Shown here piece after piece: positions 1 through 7,800 of a DNA stretch of 8,493 nt (within the stretch, counting starts at the first letter, position 1; each line of letters starts with the position of its first letter). Source of the DNA: an uncultured Acidaminococcus sp. (GTDB lineage Bacteria > Bacillota_C > Negativicutes > Acidaminococcales > Acidaminococcaceae); NCBI GenBank assembly GCA_900314165.1, contig OMUE01000010.1, positions 1 through 8,493 of the forward strand, given 5' to 3'. A program made the translations under genes and the position numbers. The notes under the pieces were generated by a model, which was not told the origin of the DNA, did no database searches, and worked only from the letters and a program-made list of their open reading frames with translations.

Positions 1-893
1 TCGACGCGGCCTTTCAGAGCCGCCGCCATGGAGCCTGCAAACTTACCGATTTCATAAATCATGGCATCGTAGATCAATTTAGCGTATTTGTCGCCCTGAG
101 CGATTCTCTCTCCTACTTCCCGGGCGTCCGCGGTACCCAAATGGTCCACGAGACCGCCGGTCTTCGTCATCTTCTTCAGCAGCTGATCCTTCGTGTACTT
201 GCCGCTGAAGCATAGGTTGATCATGTCTTTCACGGGGATTGCCCCGCAGCGGGTGGGAGCCATGGGCCCGTCACCCTGGGCAATATCGTTGGAATCAATC
301 ATCAGGCCTTTTTCATGAGCTGTTACGGAAATGCCGCCGCCAATGTGGCAGATGATGAGGTTCATATCTTCGTACTTCTTGCCTTGGGAAGCAGCGAACC
401 GGATGCTGATTTCTTTCTGGTTCAGCGCATGGATCTTGGATTCCCGGTAAATGCCCTTCAGGCCCGTGACCCTGGCTACGTCGATGAATTCATCCGTGTC
501 TGGCGGGTTTACCACGAAGGCCTTGGCCCCGAACTTGTCGGCGAAATACTTGGCCAGCACAGGCCCCAGGCAGGCGGGGTGCTTTACGGTATGTCCCTCT
601 TTTGCATGCTGATACAGGATGTCGTTTACTTCGTACGTACCGCCCAGGCAGGATACCAGGCCTCCGCCCCGGCCGGAGAAGGCGTCGCAGTCGGAAATGG
701 TGACGCCGGCCTTCTTCAGTTCTGCCAGAATCGTGTCTTTCCGATAGTCGAACTGGTCGCCGATTTCCGGAAACTTCTTCAGCTCTTCCGCATCGTGGGC
801 CACGTTGGCAGAAAAGATTTTCTTGTCGTCTTCAAACAGGGCAATCTTGGTGGATGTAGAACCGGGATTGATAGAAAAGATTTTGTAAGCCAT
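1..893 (-). CDS. buk: Butyrate kinase, 3' end cut off by window edge
   Basis: Catalyses butyryl phosphate + ADP to butyrate + ATP in the cytosol, the ATP-yielding last step after Ptb. I translated this frame from the complement: 297 complete codons run off the left edge without a stop, against about 355 residues for the family, so roughly 60 C-terminal residues are missing. The ASKHA-kinase phosphate-1 motif INPGSTSTKIALF is at about residues 8-20. FSGRGGGL, a NPPDTDEFIDVARVTGL segment, HALNQKE, the phosphate-2 motif HIGGGISVTAHEKG (around residue 185) and KTGGLVDHLGTADAREV follow in the usual order. The usual GEGPFSPERSG stretch reads GDGPMAPTRCG here, a mild divergence. The ATG at 893 lies 4 bases after the ptb stop. 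Its ribosome site AAGGAG (901-906) is inside the last ptb codons, so translation is probably coupled. A branched-chain acid kinase of the same family cannot be excluded. Confidence 0.95.
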   Translation of the reverse strand, partial: MAYKIFSINPGSTSTKIALFEDDKKIFSANVAHDAEELKKFPEIGDQFDYRKDTILAELKKAGVTISDCDAFSGRGGGLVSCLGGTYEVNDILYQHAKEGHTVKHPACLGPVLAKYFADKFGAKAFVVNPPDTDEFIDVARVTGLKGIYRESKIHALNQKEISIRFAASQGKKYEDMNLIICHIGGGISVTAHEKGLMIDSNDIAQGDGPMAPTRCGAIPVKDMINLCFSGKYTKDQLLKKMTKTGGLVDHLGTADAREVGERIAQGDKYAKLIYDAMIYEIGKFAGSMAAALKGRV

Positions 894-897
894 GGGA

Positions 898-1800
898 TTA
901 CTCCTTCTTGCCGCCTACCAAGGCAGAAACCACGATGGACATATATTTATCGTCCGGCGTGGCCGCACGGGATACGATGAGTACGGGAACCTGAGCCCCC
1001 AGCACAGTGCCGCCGGTTTTGGCGCCGCCCAGGGCGGTCAGGGTCTTGGCTGCGATGTTGCCGGATACGATATCCGGTACCACCAGGATGTCCGCATCGC
1101 CAGCCACAGGGGATTCGTAGCCTTTGATGACGGCGGATTCCTTGTCCATAGCCAGATCGTAGGAAATAGGTCCTTCGATGATGCAGCCGGGTACGCCTTC
1201 CTTCTTGATAGCGTCCGCGTCCACAGTTTCCGGCATCTTGGGATTCACGTTTTCTACTGCGGCCAGGATGGCTACCTTAGGTTCAGCAACGCCCAGGTTG
1301 TGGAAGGCTTCTACAGCGTTTTCCAGAGCGGCTTTTTTCTGTTCCCGGTCCGGATAGGTCAGCAGACCTACATCCGTAATGGCGAAGATCTTATGGTAGT
1401 AAGGGCTGTCCATGAAGCCCAGGATGCTCATGACTTTCTTCTTGCGAATGCCGTACTCTTTGTTCACCAGCACCTTCATGAGGCCGCCGGTGGTCAGATG
1501 GCCTTTCATGATGGCGTCGATCCGACCTTCCCGAACCAGGTCACAGGCCTTCCGGGCACATTCTGCAGGGTCTTCAATATGGATGATTTCCGCATTGGAA
1601 TCTGCGTGATTCAGCTTGGTCAGCAGTTCCCGGATTTCCGGTTCGTTGCCGATAAGGATGGGTTCGATGATGCCGTCTTTATGAGCCCGGACCACAGCTT
1701 CCAGCGTATGTTCGTCCTGAGCTGCCACCACAGCCACTCTTCTTTTCTTCGGCTGGTTCAACAGCATCTGCCGCATGGCTTCAAAATCTTTTATCATCAT
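898..1800 (-). CDS. ptb: Phosphate butyryltransferase
   Basis: Catalyses butyryl-CoA + phosphate to butyryl phosphate + CoA, supplying the buk substrate. The protein has 300 residues, the normal length for the family, and is one PTA/PTB (phosphate acetyl/butyryltransferase) domain. Recognisable family segments are KGHLTTGGLMKVLVNKEYG (about 99-117), VAILAAVENVNPKMPETVDA (about 177-196), GPISYDLAM (about 215-223), SPVAGDADILVVPDIVSGN (about 235-253) and GAQVPVLIVSRA near residue 280. The segment ITDVGLLTYPD differs from the more usual TDAAMNIAP-like stretch, so a shifted acyl preference (for example branched acids) is possible. The start at 1800 has AAAGGAAG 5-7 bases upstream. A second in-frame ATG follows at 1797 but is spaced less well. 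Pairing with buk separates it from phosphate acetyltransferase, which normally pairs with acetate kinase. Confidence 0.95.
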   Translation of the reverse strand: MMIKDFEAMRQMLLNQPKKRRVAVVAAQDEHTLEAVVRAHKDGIIEPILIGNEPEIRELLTKLNHADSNAEIIHIEDPAECARKACDLVREGRIDAIMKGHLTTGGLMKVLVNKEYGIRKKKVMSILGFMDSPYYHKIFAITDVGLLTYPDREQKKAALENAVEAFHNLGVAEPKVAILAAVENVNPKMPETVDADAIKKEGVPGCIIEGPISYDLAMDKESAVIKGYESPVAGDADILVVPDIVSGNIAAKTLTALGGAKTGGTVLGAQVPVLIVSRAATPDDKYMSIVVSALVGGKKE

Positions 1801-1815
1801 GCATACTTCCTTTTC

Positions 1816-3612
1816 TTAGAGAGTTCTGGGATCCGTTACGTACCCGGTAAGAGCCGTAGCCGCGGCTACGGCAGGGCTGGCCAGGTAGGACAGCGTCTTC
1901 TTCGTGCCCTGGCGGCCGATGAAGTTCCGGTTGGCCGTCAAGAGGATCCGTTCGTCGTCATACATGAGGCCATAGGGCATGCCACAGCACAGGCCGCAGC
2001 AGGGATGGCAGATGACGCAGCCGGCTTCGATGAAGTCTTTGATGTAACCGGCCGCAATGGCTTTTTTGAACACATCATTTGTAGCCGGTACCACGATAAC
2101 CCGCAGGTCGTCCGGTACGTGATGGCCCCGCAGGATGTCGGCTGCAATCTGCAGGTCTTCCAGGTCCCCGTTAGTGCAGGAACCGATGTAGACTTCGTCC
2201 ATCTTCGTACCGATGATTTCAGAGATCGGATGCACGTTATCCACGCCCTGAGGGCAGCTGAGCTGGGGTTCCAGAGTGGAGACATCGTAGGTCAGGACTT
2301 TTTCGTACTTAGCATCGTCGTCTACCTTCACCCAGTCGATATCAGCTAGATCCATGTGATAATATTCCGCCGTCTTTTCGTCCGCTTCGAACAGGCCGCA
2401 TTTTGCGCCGGCTTCCAGTGCCATGTTGGCCACAGTGAAGCGGGCAGCCATGCTGAGTTCGTGAGCTGCAGGACCGGTAAATTCAATGGATTTATATTGG
2501 GCACCGGAGGCGCTGATGTCGCCCAGGATCTTCAGGATAATGTCTTTGGACAGGACACCATCCTGCAGATGACCGTTCAGGACGACTTTGATAGCTTCAG
2601 GAACCTTGAACCACAGTTCGCCGGTGGTCAGTGCGGCGGCCATTTCGGCAGTGCCGATGCCGGAGCAGAAGCAGCCGGCGCCACCGTAAGTCGTGGTGTG
2701 GGAGTCCGTAGCAGAAGCGACTTCACCGGGTTTTGCGTAGTACATTTCGTGCATAATGGAGTGGCAGATGCCTTCCCCGATGTGCAGCTTCGTAATGCCG
2801 TATTCCTTGGACAGAGCGATACCGGCATCATAGTGGGCATAGTCGTTGTTGGCTACAGCCGTAGGCATGCAGTGGTCGAACACGATGCACACCTTGTCCG
2901 GGTTCACGATTTTCTTCGTGCCCATCTGGTGCAGGGTATCCAGCAGGTACGGGGTGTAGATGTCGTGGATCATCAGGAAATCCGGATGGGTGATGACGAT
3001 GTCCCCAGGCTTTACGTCTTTCACGCCAGCGTTCTTCCGCAGGATCTTCTCCACCATAGTAAAGCCGCTGCGTCTCCGTTCCACGTTGTCCAGAGGAGTG
3101 ATGGCCGGAGCCACATACCCTTCCTTGTTCTTTTTCTTCGTATCTTCAACGAGGCCGCCGTTTTCTACGAGAGTCAGCAGATTTTCGGGAATAGCCCCTA
3201 CCGCAAAGGTCTTGCCGTTGGCGCTAACCTGGCGCTTATCCAGATCCACTTCTACTACGTCCCCGCCTTTGACCACATCCTGGATGCCGTCGCATTGCAG
3301 CAGGATGATGCCGTTATTGAAGGCATTCCGGAAGAAGATGCGGGCGAAAGATTTGGCAATGATGCAGCGGACGCCGTTGTGAGAAAGAACCGTAGCTGCC
3401 TGTTCCCGGGAGGAGCCGCAGCCGAAGTTCTTACCGGCCACCAGGATGTCCCCGGGCCGAACCGCCATGCCGAATTCCGGCTTCAGCAGTTCGAACGCAT
3501 ATTTCTTCATTTCTTCTATAGTAGGAATGGTGCCCCGCTTGCCGGGGATGATGGTATCCGTGTCGATATCGTCACCGAATGTCCAGATTTTTCCTGCAAA
3601 CTTTGTATCCAT
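1816..3612 (-). CDS. Fused small-large aconitase/isopropylmalate-dehydratase-type hydro-lyase
   Basis: A [4Fe-4S] hydro-lyase of the LeuC/LeuD-aconitase superfamily, with both subunits in one 598-residue chain. Residues about 6-160 are the swivelling LeuD-like domain (GDDIDTDTIIPGKRG; substrate loop GCGSSREQA at about 64-72). A Lys-rich linker (TKKKNKEG) follows. Residues about 183-598 are the LeuC-like part, with FDH (Asp246-His247), GEGICH (His284), ATDSHTTT (Asp303, His305), the cluster motif YIGSCTNG (Cys478), PCCGLCCG (Cys539, Cys542) and NRNFIGRQG (Arg562, Arg567). All expected cluster and catalytic residues are present, so it should be active. Small-before-large order resembles AcnB without its HEAT domain, not AcnA. 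The start is set at ATG 3612, with AAGGAG six bases upstream. An in-frame TTG at 3633 would overlap the upstream gene and lacks a clear ribosome site. The substrate is not readable: aconitate, isopropylmalate, citramalate/mesaconate and dimethylmalate are candidates. No leuA or leuB is seen here. Confidence 0.9.
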   Translation of the reverse strand: MDTKFAGKIWTFGDDIDTDTIIPGKRGTIPTIEEMKKYAFELLKPEFGMAVRPGDILVAGKNFGCGSSREQAATVLSHNGVRCIIAKSFARIFFRNAFNNGIILLQCDGIQDVVKGGDVVEVDLDKRQVSANGKTFAVGAIPENLLTLVENGGLVEDTKKKNKEGYVAPAITPLDNVERRRSGFTMVEKILRKNAGVKDVKPGDIVITHPDFLMIHDIYTPYLLDTLHQMGTKKIVNPDKVCIVFDHCMPTAVANNDYAHYDAGIALSKEYGITKLHIGEGICHSIMHEMYYAKPGEVASATDSHTTTYGGAGCFCSGIGTAEMAAALTTGELWFKVPEAIKVVLNGHLQDGVLSKDIILKILGDISASGAQYKSIEFTGPAAHELSMAARFTVANMALEAGAKCGLFEADEKTAEYYHMDLADIDWVKVDDDAKYEKVLTYDVSTLEPQLSCPQGVDNVHPISEIIGTKMDEVYIGSCTNGDLEDLQIAADILRGHHVPDDLRVIVVPATNDVFKKAIAAGYIKDFIEAGCVICHPCCGLCCGMPYGLMYDDERILLTANRNFIGRQGTKKTLSYLASPAVAAATALTGYVTDPRTL

Positions 3613-3618
3613 AATGTT

Positions 3619-3624
3619 CTCCTT
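3619..3624 (-). promoter_or_regulatory. Ribosome binding site deciding the fused hydro-lyase start
   Basis: AAGGAG, six bases before ATG 3612. It shares bases with the TAA stop (3623-3625) of the upstream paralogue, giving TAAGGAG. This supports ATG 3612 over the in-frame TTG at 3633 and suggests that ribosomes finishing the upstream gene reinitiate here. Confidence 0.85.
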
Positions 3625-4732
3625 ACTCTGCAAAAGAGGCCTGCATGATGGTTTCTACAGAAGCGGTGTAGACCTTGGCCGTAGGATTGCCCATAGCGCC
3701 GGCAAACGTATACAAGCCGGTGGTCAGCAGCGTTTCCTTGGGGCCCATGACGCCGGGGCCCTGGCTCATGATGTCGTGGTCGCAGGCAGCGCTGATCTGA
3801 GCTTTGTAGTCGATAAACTTTGTGATGATGCCTTCTTCCAAAGCCATCAGATAATCCTGAGCCGTTGCCGGAACGATGGACAGCCGGAAGCCCAGCTTTA
3901 ATTTCTTACCGTCAATCATGGCTGCGGCTTTCCGCAGGTCTTCAATGGAACCACCGTTCATGCCGCCGATCTGGCCAGCCTGGATGGTAGTACCTTCCAG
4001 TACGGAAGCTTCTTTGATTTCAGCTTTCGTCTGGGCCAGCAGGTCTTCGCAGGGCATCCGCAGCATAGGTTTCACGGCGGACAAATCCAAGGTCAGGGCC
4101 GCATCACAGCTATCCACGGCAAAAGCGGTCATAGCCCCCGTGTCCACAGCCATTTCGCACAGCACCTGTTTGGCATGGTCCGTCAGATTGCCCATGAACT
4201 CGATGGATTTGCCGGCAATATCCCCGGCCTGTTTCAGGAACGTCAGGGCTGCGTCTATATAGCCAACATTTTCAGGAAGAGTTCCTACCACCTTCACGCC
4301 GATGGTTTCAGGAACTACGAATTGATATTCCCCGCTTTCCAGAATCCGGGCCAGTTCCGTTTCGCTGACGCCGCTGCCGAAAGCTCCTACAGAGCCCAGC
4401 ACGGCAGAATGACGGGTGCCGGACACTACGATGTCCCCGGCTTTCACCTGACCGCTTTCCAGCAGCCATTTTTCTGCAATGCCTTTGGCCTGCTTGAAAG
4501 CGATGCCATACTCTTTGGACAGTTTCAGAATTTCACGGAAGATTCTGGATTCTTCCGGCAGGCCCGCCGGCACATTATGGTCGTAAACTACAAGAGCCTT
4601 GTCGGGATATTTCACGCCTTGTACGAATTCTGTTACTTTATGGGAAAAGCCGTTGGTGATCAGGACCAGATCCGGTTGGACCTTGGCGATGTCTCCTGCT
4701 TTCTTACCGGTAATGTTTTCTATCTGAGTCAT
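3623..4732 (-). CDS. Aconitase-superfamily paralogue lacking Fe-S ligands (possible pseudoenzyme)
   Basis: A 369-residue protein that aligns by eye with the LeuC-like half of the next gene: VVYDHNVPAG against IVFDHCMPTA, LSKEYGI in both, GAFGSGVSETELA against GCFCSGIGTAEMA, FVVPETIGVKV against FKVPEAIKVVL, and QIGGMNGGSIEDLRKAA against YIGSCTNGDLEDLQIAA. Asp51-His52 and His108 are kept. The three cluster cysteines are gone: GSC became GGM at 256-258, and the PCCGLC region became a stretch around DHDIMSQG near 318-325. The catalytic His of GICH is Glu87, the Asp of TDSH is Thr, and NRNF.GR became LYTFAGA. No swivel domain is present. The frame is intact, with AAGGAG (4740-4745) seven bases before ATG 4732, so it is not a decayed pseudogene. 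It should not hold a normal [4Fe-4S] cluster. It may be a structural or regulatory partner of the fused hydro-lyase, or a cluster-independent lyase. Function unknown. Confidence 0.85.
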   Translation of the reverse strand: MTQIENITGKKAGDIAKVQPDLVLITNGFSHKVTEFVQGVKYPDKALVVYDHNVPAGLPEESRIFREILKLSKEYGIAFKQAKGIAEKWLLESGQVKAGDIVVSGTRHSAVLGSVGAFGSGVSETELARILESGEYQFVVPETIGVKVVGTLPENVGYIDAALTFLKQAGDIAGKSIEFMGNLTDHAKQVLCEMAVDTGAMTAFAVDSCDAALTLDLSAVKPMLRMPCEDLLAQTKAEIKEASVLEGTTIQAGQIGGMNGGSIEDLRKAAAMIDGKKLKLGFRLSIVPATAQDYLMALEEGIITKFIDYKAQISAACDHDIMSQGPGVMGPKETLLTTGLYTFAGAMGNPTAKVYTASVETIMQASFAE

Positions 4733-4760
4733 GTCAATTCTCCTTATGAGCCAGGTTGGC

Positions 4761-4789
4761 GGAGCCCTTCTGTAAACTGGAAGGGCTCC
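4761..4789 (-). repeat. Perfect 10-bp hairpin between PFOR and the paralogue
   Basis: GGAGCCCTTC at 4761-4770 pairs perfectly with GAAGGGCTCC at 4780-4789 around a 9-base loop. In the transcribed direction no U-run follows, so it is not a standard intrinsic terminator. It could be a processing or stability element separating the abundant PFOR message from the downstream genes, or a pause site. It ends about 15 bases before the paralogue's ribosome site. Confidence 0.7.
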
Positions 4790-4795
4790 CCTTCC
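4779..4795 (-). repeat. Alternative 7-bp hairpin overlapping the previous one
   Basis: GGAAGGG at 4779-4785 and CCCTTCC at 4789-4795 are perfectly complementary with a 3-base loop. It lies directly after the PFOR stop and shares bases 4780-4789 with the longer hairpin, so only one of the two can form at a time. No U-run follows on the transcribed strand. Confidence 0.55.
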
Positions 4796-4802
4796 CTATG
4801 TT

Positions 4803-7800
4803 TTATTTTCTGCCAGCCAGTGCGGCGTACCGTTCATACCGTTCTTTTGCTTCTTTTTCGCATTTCTCGTACAGGGCTTCTGCTGCTTCCGGGAAGGACC
4901 GTTCCAGGGAAGCGAACCGGGTTTCGCCCTTCAGGAAGTCTCTGAAGTTGCCGGTGGGTTCTTTGGAATCCAGGCTGAAGGGGTTCTTGCCGAACTTCTT
5001 CAGTTCCGGATTGAACCGGTACAGCTGCCAGTACCCGGCTTCTACAGCCTTCTTGATTTCCGTTTGTACGCAGTTCATGCCGCAGCGCAGGCCATGGTTG
5101 ATGCAGGGAGAGTAAGCGATGATGATGGAGGGACCATCGTAAGCTTCTGCTTCCTTGATAGCGTTCAGGGTCTGCTGCATGTTGGCACCCATGGCCACCT
5201 GAGCTACATACACATTGCCGTAGGTCATGGCCATCATGCCCAGATCCTTCTTCTTCGTCCGCTTGCCGGCTGCTGCGAATTGAGCTACCGCAGAGGTCGG
5301 GGTGGATTTGGAAGCCTGGCCGCCGGTGTTGGAGTATACTTCCGTGTCGAAGATCAGAACGTTCACGTCAGCGCCGGAGGCAATCACGTGATCCAGACCG
5401 CCGTACCCGATGTCGTAAGCCCAGCCGTCGCCGCCGAACAGCCATACGGATTTCTTTACCAGATGATCTTTATCTTCCAGAGCATAGTCGGCTTCTTCTT
5501 TTACGGCCGTGCCCTTGTAGTTTTCCAGAGCCGTCAGCAGGGCTTCCCCTACTTTCCGGGCGTCTTCTTTGTTGTTGAAGTTAGCCAGCCAGTTTTCAGC
5601 AGCTTCCTTCAGGGCTTCATCATCGCTGTCAGCAGCAATCTTTTCTACCCGCAGCTGCAGGGTATGACGCCGTTGTTCGTCAGCCAGCCAGATGCCCATG
5701 CCGTATTCGGCGTTGTTTTCGAACAGGGAACCACCTACTGCAGGACCATGGCCCTTCTTGTCCAGGGTGTAAGGCATGCTGGGGAAGCAGGTAGCCCATA
5801 CCTGGGAACAGCCCGTTGCCGTTGCAATGTACATGCGGTCGCCGAACAGCTGGGTCACCAGTTTGGCATAGGGAGTTTCGCCACAGCCGGGGCAGGCACC
5901 GTTGAACTCAAGCAGGGGTTGGTTGAACTGGGAGTTCTTCACCGTCTTCGTACCAAACGGATTCCGAACTTCCGGCAGGCTTTCGGTGTATTCCCAGACC
6001 TTGGCTTGTTCCTGTTCTTCGTCCAGGGATTCCATGGTCAGGGCTTTTTCCTTAGCCGGGCAGATGTTCACGCAAGAGCCGCAGCCCGTGCAGTCCAGGA
6101 CGGAGATGCCCATGGAGAACTTCAGGCCTTCAGCGCCTTTGCCGATGGCGTCTTTTGCTTTCAGATCAGCCGGAGCAGCCTTGACTTCGTCTTCGCTCAG
6201 CAGCAGAGGACGGATGGTACCGTGAGGGCACACATAAGCGCATTGGTTGCACTGGATGCAGTTGGCAGGATTCCAGCGGGGTACCCGGACGGAAGTGCCT
6301 CGTTTTTCAAATTTTGCGGTGCCCTGAGGGAATTGGCCCCCTGCGTACGGCAGGAAGTCGGATACGGGGATGTCATCGCCTTTGGCAGCGTTGACAGGTT
6401 CCAGCACGTTGGTAATGTAGTGGAATTTGTCTCTGGTGTCAGGAGTAGCTGCATCGTCAGCAGCGTCAGCCCAGTCAGCAGGAACATCCACCTTCACCAG
6501 TTCCTTGATACCGGCGTCCACAGCCGCGTTATTCATGTTGACGATCTTTTCGCCCTTGCGGCCGTAGCTCTTCTTAATGGCGTCCTTCATGTATTTCACA
6601 GCGTCATCGATGGGGATGATGTTGGCAATCTTGAAGAAGGCTGCCTGCAGCACGGTGTTGGAACGGGAACCCAGGCCCAGGTTCAGGGCGATATCCACAG
6701 CGTTGATGATGTACAGATTGATGTGATGCTGAGCGATATCTCTCTTCAGTTTGCCGGGGAGACGGTTGCCCAGTTCTTCGGCGGTCCATTCGCAGTTGAT
6801 CAGCAGGCTGCCGCCGTCTTTCATGTCGCCTACCAGATCGAATTTGTACACGTAGGATTGGTTATGGCAGCCTACGAAGTCTGCCTTCTTTACATAGTAT
6901 TGGGACCGGATAGGAGCCTTGCCGAAGCGCAGGTGGGAACGGGTCAGGCCGCCGGATTTCTTGCCGTCGTATTCGAAGTAAGCTTGTACGTTAAGGTCCG
7001 TATGGTCGCCAATGATCTTGATGGTGTTCTTGTTGGCGCCTACGGTACCGTCGGAACCGATGCCCCAGAACTTGCAGCTTACAGTGCCTTCCGGAACGAT
7101 GTCGATTTCCTTGCCGTAGCTGATGGAATGATGGGTTACGTCATCGTTGATGCCGATAGTGTAATGGTTGGCAGGAGCTTCCACCTTCATGTTGTCAAAC
7201 ATGGCGATGACCATAACAGGGGTAGTATCCTTACCGGCCAGGCCGAAGCGGCAGGCGTAGGTATTAAAGCTGCGGTCTTTCACATCGTTCAGGGCAGTGA
7301 CCACTTCTTCATACAAGGGTTCGCCCATGGCGCCGGCTTCTTTGTCCCGATCCAGTACGGTCAGTTTCTTGACGGTAGCGGGCAGAGCGTTCATGAAGTG
7401 TTTTACGGAGAAAGGACGGAACAGATGAACTTCCAGGTAGCCGACCTTTTCGCCTTTGGCGGTCAGGTAGTCGATGGTTTCCTGGACGGTGCCGGCGATG
7501 GAGCCCATGCCGATGATGACCCGCTCTGCATCAGGAGCGCCGTAGTAGTTGAACAGGTGGTAATCCTTGCCGGTGATGCTGTTGATCTGCTGCATGCAGC
7601 TTTCCACTACATCGGGCAGAGCTTCGTAGTAGCTGTTGACGGCTTCTCTCTGTTGGAAGTACGTATCGTCGTTTTCACCGGTGGTAATCAGTTCAGGATG
7701 TTCAGGGTTCAGAGCGTGATCGCGGAACTTCTTCAGTTCTTTGTAGTCCACCAGCTGTTTCAGTTCATCGTAGTCCAGAAGCTCCACCTTTTGGATTTCA

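Noticed and set aside
892..2349. Plus-strand open frame of 485 codons opposite ptb and the hydro-lyase
   Set aside because: It is codon-aligned antisense of two well-supported genes, with no family resemblance and a composition typical of antisense translation (rich in His, Phe, Gly, Val).
3613..3633. TTG start at 3633 adding seven residues to the hydro-lyase
   Set aside because: It overlaps the upstream gene and has no well-placed ribosome site, whereas ATG 3612 has AAGGAG at ideal spacing.
2356..3648. Plus-strand open frame of 430 codons opposite the hydro-lyase
   Set aside because: It is the same antisense artefact, separated from the previous frame only by a sense CTA codon.
4761..4795. 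Rho-independent terminator after PFOR
   Set aside because: No U-run follows either hairpin on the transcribed strand; a T-rich stretch exists only on the other strand, where there is no gene to terminate.
4175..4945. Plus-strand open frame of 256 codons opposite the paralogue and PFOR end
   Set aside because: Its first half is codon-aligned antisense of the paralogue, and it then runs through the hairpin gap. There is no family signal.
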